Source: Taeniopygia guttata (Eukaryota > Chordata > Aves > Passeriformes > Estrildidae). From it: a DNA stretch of 64,000 nucleotides. The stretch covers positions 11,548,001-11,612,000 of the forward strand of contig NC_133030.1 of the NCBI RefSeq assembly GCF_048771995.1, in the 5' to 3' direction. A program made the position numbers and the translations under genes. Shown in pieces: positions 1 through 12,900 of this stretch (position 1 is the first letter of the stretch; each line of letters starts with the position of its first letter). The notes beneath the pieces were generated by a model. It ran no database searches, had not been told where the DNA came from, and worked only from the letters and a program-made list of their open reading frames with translations.

Positions 1-83
1 GGGACATCCTGTCCTGGTGCTCCCAGTGGGAGCAGCTGCCTGGGCATGGGAATGAGCAGGATCATCCCTGTGTTCCCACACAG

Positions 84-515
84 CCCCAGCCTGCCATGGG
101 CCATCCCGCCCCCTTCGCCCCGCCGGAGCTCCAAGTGGGACCCAAGGGAGTCACTACCTGGAAGGTGGGTGCAGCCATGTCCCCTGCCCCCATCCCTTTT
201 CCCAAGGAGCCACGCTCCCAACCCGCTGCATCCCTCAGGAGCCGTTGGCATACAGCACTGTCCACAACCAGTACCTGACCAATCTCTCACCGCTGGCCCC
301 CGTAGCACCAGGTGAGTCTGGGGGGGATCACAGCCCCCAGGAGGAGTGGACACCCCCTTCACCAATCCCACCTGGATTTTCCAGGCTGGTGGGCACAGCC
401 TCCAATCACCTGGGCCCCGAGATCTGTGGAGGGCATCCAGATCCCAAGTCCTAGTGGCTTCAGCACCAACAACCAGCCCACCAACCTGTGGCGCATCGAC
501 GACCCCCTGACATGA
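84..515 (+). CDS. SAXO4: 3' end of probable SAXO4 (PPP1R32), last three coding exons
   Basis: Three exons join in frame: 84-164 (phase 0, donor AAG|GTGGGT), 239-311 (acceptor CCCTCAG, donor CCAG|GTGAGT, leaving one base) and 385-515 (acceptor TTTTCCAG), ending in TGA at 513-515. The partial peptide contains EPLAYSTVHNQYLTNLSPL and ends GFSTNNQPTNLWRIDDPLT. The rest of the gene lies left of the window. Short Ser/Thr/His/Tyr-rich stretches fit the SAXO (stabiliser of axonemal microtubules) group, whose members bind ciliary or flagellar microtubules; SAXO4 is also described as a PP1 regulatory subunit. The name rests mainly on synteny, because PPP1R32 sits just upstream of LRRC10B on the same strand in mammals. 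I could not confirm the peptide by alignment, and the last acceptor was chosen because it alone keeps the frame. Confidence 0.55.
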
Positions 516-584
516 CCCCCCACAAAAAGTGCTGCTGCATCCTGGGAGTCCCATCCTCGGCTTTTCACAAATCTCCCTAGGAGG

Positions 585-590
585 AATAAA
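585..590 (+). terminator. Poly(A) signal of the SAXO4-like gene
   Basis: AATAAA lies 70 bases after the TGA stop at 513-515, so the 3' UTR would be only about 90-100 bases long. Confidence 0.6.
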
Positions 591-1194
591 GACCCTGCGC
601 AATGCCATTGAATTGTTCCCTCATTTGGGGGTTTCCTGCATCCCAAAAGCTGGCAGGAGGGGTTTGGATGGTTGGGGGCTGTCACCTGGCCAGCTGCCGC
701 TGGAGGGCTGTAGGAGCTCGGCTTTCCAGCTTTCCCAGCCGGCTTTGGGATGACACAGCTGATTTGCGGCAGGAAAATCCAGGCAGGGCTGTGGTGGGAA
801 GCAGGAGGATGAGGAGAAGGAAGGACCTCACAGGGTGGGCAGCCATGGCACGGGGGGCACCTGGAGAGGCTTCATCCATATCTTCCCTGGCCATAGGGAA
901 GGGGATCTGTGCCCTAAGGAGTGGCTCCCGGCAGGGTGCCAGGGGATCTGAGGAATCACAGAGGGATTCTGCACCAGTTATTTCAAGGACCCCCAACCAG
1001 TCAAAGCATCCACACACAGCTCGGGGAGCTGTGGATTCCCACCCAGCCCAGGGACCCCACACTCAGTTTAGGGCCCCACACCCAGTTCAGGGTGAGGGCG
1101 CTGATGCCAAGCTGCTGGAAAAGGGGCTGGGAATGCTGGGGTGCGAGGCAATCCTGCCTGGTTTGGGGACAGAGCCGGGACAAGCGGGACGGGA
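591..1194. other. Spacer between the SAXO4-like gene and the LRRC10B promoter
   Basis: About 600 bases of unique, moderately GC-rich sequence. I see no exon, repeat or recognisable element here. Confidence 0.5.
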
Positions 1195-2385
<1,191 letters not shown>

Positions 2386-3125
2386 GCTGCTGTCCCCCTC
2401 AAGGGGTGCAGAGCCTCCATCTATCTTCCAAGAAATTCCCATCTAGGGCTGGGAAAGGAGGAAGTTCGCAGCCTCCACAAAGGAAAACCAATGGTCTAAG
2501 GATCAGCCTTATCCAGCTGGGGCAGCAGTGTTGTGTCCTGGATCAACAGGGCTCATGGATCCTAATGGTTATCCCACCTGAGAGTATCCCACCTACTGCA
2601 GGGTGCCTTGGACTGGGATACAACCCCCTACCCTTCAACCCCCTACCCTTAAGGGTGATCCCCCATTTCCACCCCACAAGAACAGGAACATTTCCACTCC
2701 TCCACCTCTGAAAATCCTTTACTCCTGTCCCAACGGGCAGCACAGGAAAAAGCGATGCTGGTTGCATCCATTCCATGGATCCCATCATCCTGGAGAGCTC
2801 CGAGGTTTGGGAACAGGGTCACAGACCCTGAGAACCCCATCTTGCTGCTGGAACTGGGCCGGGGGAGAGAATTTTCCACCAGGCTCCTCCTGGCCATCAG
2901 GCTTGGGAAGGAGCCAATGGAAATTCCACCTGGGTCAATGCACTGCCTGTCTCCAACTTGAACAGGGTTTTGCCTCTGTGGGAAGAGGAGGCCCATCCCT
3001 GGCACTGTCTGTTCCAAAACGGACACCAGATGCAGTTTTGACTGGTTGACACCTTATCCTTCCTCTTCCTCTCTCCAAGTGCCTCTTGGACCAAACACAA
3101 GCAATAAAAAGCACAAATCCAAGGA
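2386..3125 (+). other. LRRC10B: Probable LRRC10B 3' UTR
   Basis: No intron signal or other gene is seen between the TGA and the AATAAA at 3103, so this about 0.74-kb stretch is taken as the untranslated tail. The assignment is by position only. Confidence 0.5.
3103..3108 (+). terminator. LRRC10B: Poly(A) signal of LRRC10B
   Basis: AATAAA within GCAATAAAAAGC is the first canonical signal on the + strand after the LRRC10B stop codon. Confidence 0.6.
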
Positions 3126-5158
3126 ATTTGTTGTGAGAGAATAGTGGTGGGGACCAGCCTCAGGGAAGGGTTTATTTGGGATCCCCTAAAACCAAGTGAC
3201 CTATCCTGGTGTGCAACCACCAGCTCCTCTTATTTTGGACATCCAAGGAATCCTGATTCCCTCCGCCCATCCCCGAACTGAGCCAGTGTGGTGGAAAGCT
3301 TGGGGATCCGAGGTCTGCAGCTCATTGGAGGTTTCAAACCACACATCCGCTTTTAACGGCCATGGATTTGGGGTTGGGGCTGGGAGGCAGCCAGAGCTCC
3401 GGCCACATCCGCTCCGGCACTGGCAGGGCGGGATGCTGCCAGCTTTTCCCTCCGCTTCCTATTCCGCAGCAGGAACCACGGCTATTTTGGACACTGGAGC
3501 TTCCTCAGCCGCGGGATGTGCAGGAGCTGTCAGTGCCAGGGATTTGGGGCTTAGCAGGAGCTTTGAATCAGGTCTTCCCAATAGGTACAGGCTGTCGATC
3601 ACTTTTCCCACTCAGGTACCCATCACTGTAGGGCAGAGTATCCCAGGATCCCACAACATCCCAGGAACACGCTCCTGGAATTCTGGGTGTCTCCCATCCC
3701 TTCATGCCATCAATCCAGGGTGCTGCTGTTTTATCTGGGAAGACACTGCTGCTAATTAGCAAGGAATTATCCATGATCCCGAGGGTGCTGACCCTGGCAG
3801 AGACCCTCAGCATTCCAAAGTCCTGATGTAGGCAAGATCTGATGCCACCAGCTCCATGCCAGCCCACTCGTTCGGCAGGAATTGTGATGCAGGTGGCTCT
3901 GGATGCCACCAGCCTGTCCCCATGGCCAGGATCAGATCCAGGAGCTCTGACACCTGGGATAGGGGGGATCCTCCCTCTCTGCAGCCTTTCCTCACCACCC
4001 AGCTTTCCCAAGGAGCCGGCTTGGGATCCAGGCACTGGTGACGATGGTGGTGACACCAGGACCAGGAGCTGCTGCAATCAGTGGGAATCTGACGGATTCC
4101 GGCTCCGCTCGAGTATTTTGGGGCCGCTGGCACCGGCGAGTCCCCGCTGCCGGCAGTGCATCATCCATACGTCTGTCCCTATATATATATCCCTGCCTCC
4201 TCTCCCGGCCCCGCGTGCGACGGTTTGTGGCCTCTCTGCAGCTGGGACCACGCTGCTATTTCCATCTGCTCCCGCTGCCTGCCAGCACAAGGCAACGGGA
4301 CTGGGAATCGCTGCGGATCCGTGCAACAGGAGCGCCGGGATCGCTGCGCTTTCAAGGATCTGGGAGCATGAAAGGAGCCCGGTGTTGATGTAAGAGCCCA
4401 GACAGAGCCAGGATTGGTGGCACTAATGCCATCGGCAGCTTGGGAATGCCAAAATTCCCCAGGTTTGGCTCAGCTGGAGGTGGAGCAGGGATAAGCAGCA
4501 GCCCCATCCTCTCCACCAGGGTGCAGGTGGCCAGGGGACAGTGTTGTCCCCTGCTGCCACCTCCAACACTGCACCCCGGGGCCTGAAGGGTGGATCCAGA
4601 GGGATCTTATCCTGGGCAGGGAGGACACGGATGGCCCTCCTGCCATCCCTGTGTCTGGAGTTTCATTTATTTATTCAAGACCAGCATTCTGTGAATTATT
4701 TAACAACCACCAGTGCCTTTTCCATGGCACCAGGACACAGGATATGGTTCCCTGCCTCTTCCTTCCTTTAGGAGCCACATTCCAGACCCTATCCTGTGCC
4801 AAGGAACTCAGCCCAGACCTGGATGGGATGGGAGCTCACTTGGCTCCAAGCAGGCTGCAGGGGTCACTGTTGTTTCTGAAGCCCCCGTGGGGATCCCAAT
4901 CCCAGCAGGATCCCAGAGTTTTGGGGGGGATACTCAGTGGTGGATGGGATAATACTGTGGGAATGCTCAGGGTTGGGAGGGATAACGCTGAGGGGGGATG
5001 CTTGGAGCTGTGAGGGGGATGCTCAGTGGCGGGGGGATGCCCACCCAACTCAACTGTGGTGCTCACCCATGTGTGGTGCCCCCATTCCCACCCCAGGATC
5101 CACCCCCTGCATTCCCCCGATCCCACAGATGACTCATGCTGGCAGTTACTGACTGTCC
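3126..5158. other. Spacer between convergent LRRC10B and SYT7
   Basis: About 2 kb of unique sequence between two tail-to-tail genes. A short TA run lies at about 4181-4191. I see no exon, RNA gene or transposon fragment. Part of it may be a longer SYT7 3' UTR if the most distal poly(A) signal is used. Confidence 0.45.
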
Positions 5159-5164
5159 TTTATT
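5159..5164 (-). terminator. SYT7: Distal candidate poly(A) signal of SYT7
   Basis: AATAAA on the minus strand, the last of three in the direction of SYT7 transcription. Its use would lengthen the 3' UTR by about 230 bases beyond the first signal. Confidence 0.3.
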
Positions 5165-5315
5165 ACTGAGAGCAGGGGCTGCCTCCAGAAAACGAGGGGC
5201 CCCACTCCCCAAAAATAGGATTCTTCAAAGGAGACGCCTCGACCTGTGTGCCCCATCCCTGGCATCACCAGCCGGGCACCCCCTGCTCCAGCCGCTCCTC
5301 AGCTGGGCCGGGCTC

Positions 5316-5321
5316 TTTATT
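5316..5321 (-). terminator. SYT7: Middle candidate poly(A) signal of SYT7
   Basis: Minus-strand AATAAA just beyond the A-rich tract (minus-strand sense) that follows the first signal. A fallback site if the first is weak. Confidence 0.3.
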
Positions 5322-5333
5322 GGATTTTTCATC

Positions 5334-5378
5334 TTTTTTTTTTTTTTTCTTTTTTTTTTCTTTTTTAATTTTTTTTTT
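5334..5378 (-). repeat. T-rich tract (A-rich in the SYT7 sense)
   Basis: Nearly pure T on the + strand with a few C, A interruptions. It sits directly downstream of the first SYT7 poly(A) signal. It could be a genuine genomic A-rich tail region that would cause internal priming in cDNA work. Confidence 0.8.
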
Positions 5379-5390
5379 GTCCTGTTTTTC

Positions 5391-5396
5391 TTTATT
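5391..5396 (-). terminator. SYT7: Probable main poly(A) signal of SYT7
   Basis: First minus-strand AATAAA after the SYT7 stop codon. It ends an AT-rich stretch (about 5395-5720) that contrasts with the GC-rich sequence upstream, as often seen at conserved vertebrate 3' ends. Confidence 0.55.
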
Positions 5397-6805
5397 TTAC
5401 ACACCAGTTGGATGTTACCGTCACATGAAGAAGAGAGAACCTGAACAAGATCACGGCTACGAGCTCTAGAGTTAAAAATGAACACACAAACCCCCGGGGA
5501 GCCCGACCGCGGACGAGGAATCCAGCCTGGAAAAGCGGGGTGCCCGAGGGGCTGTGGGGGGCACCCAGCTTGGCACAGCCCTGGCTCTGCCACTTCTTCC
5601 CCAGGCATGTAAGTCTCTTCTTTTATGTAAAAAAAAGAGAGAATATGACAAAAATACAAATGTCCCTAAAAGCGTTGTTATTACTGTAATAGCAGTATTA
5701 TGACTTCTCTCCAGATTGTCCAAAATCGTCTAAACTGGGGCTGTGGGAGCTGCTGGGAGCCAAGGTTGCCACGGGGGGAGCAGGAAGACTGAGGATGATC
5801 CGGCGTCTGCCACAGAGAGCCACCACCGACCCCCTTGTCACCCCTGTGGGGCTCCCAGGTGGGTCTGTCCCTGTTTTTGGGGGTCCCGGGGAGTGGGAAG
5901 GGGTCTGGCATGTGCATCCCGGGGCTCCGTGGGGATGCTGCTGCTGGCACTGATCCTGCCAGGCTGGCTGTCTCAAGGAATGCCACCAGCCCAGGGAATG
6001 TCACCTGTCCTCGATGGGGACAAGAGCTCTCGCTCCACCCTTTATCCCCAGGGGTGGGCACGGGGCTCCCGGAGCAGCCCCGGCGCCCGGGTCAGCCCGG
6101 CTGGAAGGGGACCCTGCGGAGCTCCGCATTCCCCCGAGGGGCCCTTTCCAGCCCGAGCTGGGGTGGGGAGGGCAGGGCCGGGGTCCCCGGGGCGGCTTTG
6201 GGACCCCCGCTCCCGCCGAAACCCCAGACGGAGGTAAAGCATTGAACCCGGCTGAAGGCAGTGCACGAAGGAGCCCGCTTTGGATAAGGAACTGTGTCAT
6301 GGCTTCCGATCCCAGGAAAAGGGGCTGTCCCCTCCCCACGGTGTCCCCCGCCCGCCCCGGGAGACTCGAGGGGGGCGCTGGGGGAGGAGGCGGGACAGGG
6401 GGGCTCCGTGGCTCCGCTGGCGGCTCCGAGAGGTTTTATGGAGCTGAAAGGGGAGGGAGGAGGGTCCCTCTCGCACCCGCAGCCTGACCTCCTGAAATGA
6501 GGGGGGGCGAGGCCGGGGAGGGGCCAAGGGGCTGCGGGAGCGGGGCTGGAAGCACTCGCAGAAGTCCTGCCCGGTGGTGGGAATAGGGATGGGGGGACAT
6601 CGCTTCTGGCACCTCCTCGGCCGGGGCTGGGGGCGGCTCCGCACCCCAGGGAGAGGGGACCCCGGGGGCTCGGGGGGCTCCGTCCCCGTCCTGCCGCAGG
6701 GTTCCCGCGAGCCAGGCCGCTGTCCCGCCGGTCCCTGGCCGGGAGCGCCACGGGAAGGGGTTGGGAGCTGGGAAAGGGGACCCCGAGCCCGCGGTCCGGG
6801 AGCGC
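5391..6805 (-). other. SYT7: SYT7 3' untranslated region
   Basis: Runs from the TGA (6806-6808) to the first poly(A) signal, about 1.4 kb. The part near the stop is GC-rich; the last 330 bases are AT-rich and look more constrained. No intron signals were noted. Boundaries are inferred from the signal only. Confidence 0.55.
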
Positions 6806-6910
6806 TCAGGCCTTCAGCTGGTGCCACTGTGCCACCGCCTGCCGCGGGCGGGCGATCATGTCCTTCCAGTGCTTCACCTCGCCGGGACCGCTCTTCCAGG
6901 ACAGGTAAAT
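6806..6910 (-). CDS. SYT7: SYT7 exon 13: C-terminal end of C2B
   Basis: Acceptor CCCGCAG|ATT. Encodes [18 protein letters not shown] through WHQLKA and the stop: 34 residues completing the last strand and C-terminal helix of C2B. The WHQL motif near the end is typical of synaptotagmins and is used in vesicle docking. Confidence 0.97.
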   Translation of the reverse strand: MYLSWKSGPGEVKHWKDMIARPRQAVAQWHQLKA

Positions 6911-9900
6911 CTGCGGGAAACGCATCGCTGGAGCCGCCACGGCCTCCCCATCCCCACCTCCCCATCCCCATCCCGCTGCCCGGCGCTGACGCCTTCACCC
7001 CCAAACTGCTCCAGCCCCGCTTTTCCGGGCTCGGCACGGATCCGGGCTATTTTTATCCCTCGATTTTCCATATGGCGCCGCGGAAAAGCGCGTGTGCCAG
7101 CTCTCGCTGCTGCTGCTGCCACCTCGGGGAGCCGGTGCCACCGCTCCGGCTCCGCGGATCATCGCCGGAGAGCCGGGATGGAGCAGAGCTCGCTGCTAAT
7201 TATGCGATCAAAAGTGATTAGCGAGCCTCAGGCCACGGGCGGGGCTTTAACGGAGAGTGGGATATCATGGTCACTGTCTGTCCATCCCTGGAATCGAGCT
7301 CTTGGATGTGCCCACACTGGGGACGCCGCCACCTCCGCCCCTGCCCGGCAGCCTGCGGCAATGATCCGGGGATTTATTTAATGGATTTATCCCAATTGCT
7401 GTGCTCTCCTGACCCCAGCGCGGCGTTTGGGGATCATGGGCGGAGATTATGGCGCTGATTTGTCATCGTTGTGCTAACGATGAGCTGGGTGATTTCATGG
7501 ATAATTCTGCGGGAGTAATCCCAGGGGCTGGGATCCATCCCAGTGTGGCTCCCCACGCTCCATCCTTCCAGCCCTGCCTTTCTGGGAGGGCTCTGGCCCT
7601 CTATGGCCGTGACACCCAGCGCAAGGGGTCCGCACCACACAGCCCTGGGCCTGGCTGTCCCCAGTTCCCAGCCGGGTGTCCCTCAGGTGTGTCACCCACC
7701 TTGCCGATGACATCATTGCGGCTCAGCCTGTCCTTGTCCATGACGGTGATGACGATGGTGGTCTCGCGCAGCCGCTCCGTGGGGATGTCGAAGGCGAAGG
7801 ACTCGTTGAAGACGGGGTTCAGGCACCTCTTCATCACCACCGTCTTCTTCTTCTCCACCCGCTTGTCTTTGTACATCAGCCACACCTTCACGTAGGGATC
7901 TGGCGGGAGAGGAGCTGCTCTCAGCCCCAGATGGGAGCCAGGGAATTCCGCCCGGGATCAGGGCCAGCCAATGCCGTACCTGAGGTGCCCCCGATGTCCA
8001 TGGCTTTGAGGTTCCGTGCCTTGATGATGTTCACCACGATGGAATTGGCCGAGGGATTGTAGCACAGCGACAGCAGCAGCTCCCCGCGGCTTCCCTGTGG
8101 GACACACGTGTTCCCTGAGGACACCCATGCCCCCCAGACCTCCTCTGTGGGAGCAGGGTGCTGGCATGGGACCCCCTCCAGAGCAGCCCAAGGGTGGGCT
8201 TTGGGAAAGCACAGAAAATCAGGGCAGGAGGAAATGGGGCCACCCCCAGTGGGACATTTTCTGGTCTTGCTGGAGGCAGGAGAAGGAAAAAAACTTTCAT
8301 TTTAGGTCTACCTGAAACAGTTTGATTTGACCCAAAATGAGACTTTGGGCTACTTAATATAAACTTTGGGAAGAGAAAAATCTCCGTCAGATGTTGAAGC
8401 AGAAAATGTTCCTGTTGGGATGGGGTGTGGTCCTTTTGGGACACTGCAGGGACAGGGAGTCACCTCCCCTCCCCAGGGGGATGGGGGGTCCAGGGCCTTA
8501 CGCTGCCATCACTGCAGGGCTTCAGGTCCTTCCAGAAGGTCTGCATCTGGGTCAGGTCCACCTTGTTGAGCGGGATGGACACCTCTCCAATGGGATCATT
8601 GCGGCTGAAGCGGTCGTAGTCCAGGACCTGGAGGTACAGCACCCGCTGCACCACCTTCTCGTAGGGGAACCCTGTGACAGAGATGGAAAAGCCGAAGGAG
8701 ATGAGGAGCAGTTCCAGGACTGCTCCACCCTTCCTGTCCTGGTGGCAAGACCCTGGCACCAGGCAGAGGATGGGGAGCAGCCCACGGCACAAGGAGCTGC
8801 TGCCACATTAATTCCCATATCTGCACCCACCCATGGGGGCACAGAACCTTCCAAACCTTCCCCTACATCCCCTTTATGGGATGCACATCCAGCCTGGCCT
8901 TGGTGGCTTGGCCAACCCATCACATCACCACCAGCCACCACTCTGGTGGCTTGAGCTGAGCTGAGCCCAGGAGGATCCCACGAGGCTCTGCTCCCACCCT
9001 GATCCCCTCCAGCCCATCCCAATCCATACCTTCGAAGAGGAAAGTCTCATTCCAGTGTGGGTTGAGGTTCTTCCTCTTGACCTTGGTCTCCAGCTTGTGC
9101 TTCTTGTCGGGGAGCAGGTAGATCTTGACGAAGGGGTCGCTGGTGCCGCTGAAGTCCTTGGCCGGCAGCTCCTGTGCCTTCATGATCTTCACGGTCAGGG
9201 TGGACTCCTGGAAGTTGTAGCCGACGCTGAACTGGATGCGGCCCAGGTTCTCCCGGCTGACGCCTTCGTGGCCCTCATCATCCTCGGAGCCCGGGGAGAG
9301 CTGCAGGACGGGGGAAGAGGAGGGTAATGAGCGCAGGGACGGGGACTGGCGGGGACCCGACCCCCGTCCCCCAGACCCCAGCCCCGCCAGCTGTCAGGGG
9401 ACATCAGCCTCTCCCCGGCTTCCTGCTGCCCCCACCGCTTCCGACGGCTCCTGGCTCGGCGCCACTCGTCCCGCGGAACGGGAGCTCCAATTAGCCAAAT
9501 TCCTCCTGACAGCGCATCCCTCACGTGTCCAGCACCGCTCGCTCCCTCGTGCCAGCCTGGGGGACTCGTCCGCGGCGCGTCGGCTCGGCCGACGGGGACT
9601 TGGCACAGCGGGCAGGGACGTGCCGGAGTGCTTATGGATGGCGCAGGGAAGAGCTGGGAGGGTTGGATACCGAGCGTGGAGACCCCCAAACCCAGCACAC
9701 CCCATCCACCCACCATGAGCATCTCGCTGGTCAGGGAGTTGACCAGGTCGGAGACGGAGGAGTGCGGCTCCGTCTTGCGGTCGGACTCATCGAGCGGCGG
9801 CTGCCCCGGTGCCGGTGCTGCATTCCCAGCCTTCCCACCGGCCGGCAACCTGCAGGAAGAGAGGCCTTGGAGGAGAGGGGCCGGGAGTCGAGGGCGAGAC

Positions 9901-12900
9901 AGCGAGGGGCTTCCCGGGCACCCTCTGCCAGCGGAGACTGAGCCCGGGCTGTGCCAGCGCCTGACGGACGCCGCAAGGACATGCGGTGGCTGCGGCCTGC
10001 CAGCATCCTGGTCCCGTTCCCGAGCCAGCTGGTGACCTGGCACCTTTAGGGCACGGCAGCAGGTCCCCCTGGCCACATCCCACGGTGATGGCAGGGACAG
10101 CGTGGTCCCCACAGCACCCGCGGCTCTGGCTGCTCCTCACACACCAACACCCTCTTATCCCAGTGGGCACCGGAGTGCTCCACGTGGGCTCGCTGCCCCC
10201 TGCCCCACTTCCTGTGCCTGAGACACCCCTGGGATCGCTGTCCTGGCTGTCCCCACACACGGTGGCTCCCGGGCACTGTCCGGACAGGGTGGGCAGCCGG
10301 GAGTGGTGGGAGGCAGACGGACAGAGCAGCGATGGAGGCAGGCGGGAATGCGCCGAGGCCACGCTGCCACGAGGCACGGGGACAACGGGACACAGGCACG
10401 TGGCGGAGGGGACAGGCAGCCTGGGATGCTCCCACCCTCCTGCCACGGCTCCTGTCCGAGCTGGGACACGGTGACAAACCACCAGACGGACCAAGAGGTG
10501 CAGGGACACACAGGAAGCCACAACATGCCACGGACACATGCCACCACACCAAGCACACGCAGACACACGGGGAGGGGATGTGGCGGGGCGATGGGGACAC
10601 CCACACGCACACACGGGATGGCACCCAGAAAGGACCAGAGAGGCCGAGACAGCTGGGGAGGCAAAATTAGGTTAAAACCAGGGAAAATGAAGGTGGAGGA
10701 GCCGGTGGTGGGGCCACTGAGCGAGAAGGCGCCGGTGGAGCCGGGAATGCCGGCGGAGGTCACGGATAGCGGGAAAGAGAGCGGGAGAGAGCAAAAGAAA
10801 GGAGGAGCAGCGTCGTCCAGCGCCGGCCTGCCGGGAGGGAATGGGAGAGAGGAGCGGGGCGGGTGGACGGACAGACGGAGTCGCTGGGACAGGAGACACG
10901 CCGAGGAGCCGGGCTGGAGCCGCCGGGCACAGGCTGGAAGGAAGAAGCTGCGAAACAGGGATGGAGGAGATGTTTTGAGGAAGAAGAGCGGGTGGTCGCC
11001 AGCGTCGGGGGGCGGGAGAGAGCCGAGGCTGCCGGAGCGCGGCCTCTCCGCCGGCTGATCCCGCCACGTCCTGCGGGGTCCAGGGGACGAGGAGCGGGAG
11101 GGATGGAGGTGGGGAATGCCATGCATGCGCTGGGATGGGGTTTCGGAGCAGGGAGCTGAGGCAAGCGGGCAGCGGGGTCTTGCGGCACAGCCACCCACCC
11201 GCCGTGTCCCACGTCCCCGTCCCCACGGCACGGGGCAGCCGGCGGCCGGCACGGGCTGCCGGTGCTCCCGGCGGGGACCGGCTGCGCAGCGCGACGCCAG
11301 GGAGGGAAGTGCTAAAAAGATGGAGCGAAACCAAGCGGAGCAGGGTAAAAATAGCCGGCGGGCGAGAACGGTGCCAGTTCATCCGCACGCCGAGCACACG
11401 GGGAGGCAGCGCCCGCCGGCTTCACACCTCCTCCCCTCTCCGGAGGGGATGAACACCCGCTCCCGGCGGCGCACGGACCCTCTGCCTCTGCCAGCCAGCG
11501 CCGGTGGCCGCGGCCGGGCGCCGGTGCCCGGGCTGGATGCGCTGCCGAGCCTGCGGCACGCCGGGAATGCGGGGAGCAGCCGGAGGCGAGGGGCTGTGCC
11601 TTGCTGGAGGAGAACGGGGGGTACCACATCCTCCCGGCCTGTGGCGCTCGCTCTGCCACCCCCCGCCACCGCAGCGGTGTCCCCGGATCCCCAGGGGAGC
11701 TGCCCATCCCGCCGGGATGGAGGTGGCAGCAGCGTGTCGGGATGGAACGCGGCTCAGCCCATGCGGCATCACTTGGGGGGTACCCCCGTGTCCCCCCTGT
11801 CCCTGAGCGTGTCCCCCCGCACCCCCTCCCCGCATGCAGCCAGGGCCGGAAGGGGCAGGAGGGGAGGGAGGAGGGAGGAGGAAGGGATGGGGGTCCTCTC
11901 GGTGCCGCTGCTCCAGAGGCAGAACCGCGGGTGCCGGTGCCGGGGAGAGCTCAGACGTCCCGGTGCCCGCTGGGCCACCCTGTGCCGCTCCAACCTTCGC
12001 GCTCCACGAGGCCAGCCTCCTCCTCCTCCTCCTCCTCCACCCTGGGTGAGGCCCTCGTCTCCTCCTCCTGCGGGACTGGCCTCGTCCTCGCTCATACCTC
12101 TTGTCCCCCTGAGCGTTCGCCTGGTTCGGCTGCGTCCCAGCGGGTTGCAGGTCGGGAATATTGGCAAAGTCATCTTGCTCTGAGAGTCCCAAAACCAGGG
12201 ATAGCACCACCATCCGGCCTTCCCTGCCCGGGCGGCCCCGCCGGCAGCGGGAGAAAGAGAGAAAGAGAGAGGAGAACACAGCGTCAGGCAGGGAACCGGC
12301 AGGAGCCGGCGGCGTCCCGCGGACCCCCGGCGGCGAGGGGACCCCGGTTCTCCCCGCCGGCTCCTGCGAGGTGACGGCGGCCGGAATGAGCGCACGGGGC
12401 TGTGGGGAGAAAGGAGCCGGCTCCAGGGAGCCCGCCGGGCGTGGATACCCGCGCTGTCCCTCTCCTCCACCGGTCCGGGCAGGGAGGATGCCAAAATCCT
12501 GATTAAGGGGGGAAAAGATGCCTGGAGGGGCTGGGAATGAGGGAGAGCGTGACAGCAGCGAGGTGCCAGCATCGTTCCATGGAGGAAGGGGTTGGCGGTG
12601 CCATGGCCAGGCTATTCGCCCTCTCCGGGTCCTGCCCGGGTCTGGAACTGCGTTTACGCCGCGGCGCCGGGGAGGGTGAACAGGGTGAAAGAGCGAAAGA
12701 AAAATCGATGGATGGGGAAAAGGCGGTGGGAAATGACAGCAGCTCCTCCGCTGGGAAGCGGCGCTGACTCGGCACGTCTGGGCTCTGCGGCTGCTCCCTC
12801 CCCGCCAAGTCAGGCTGGAACCAGCCCCGGCGCTGGGTAAACAGGGAGAACGTGACCCTCGGGATGGCTGGTGAGCCGCAGCTCCACATTGGGAAGCTGG

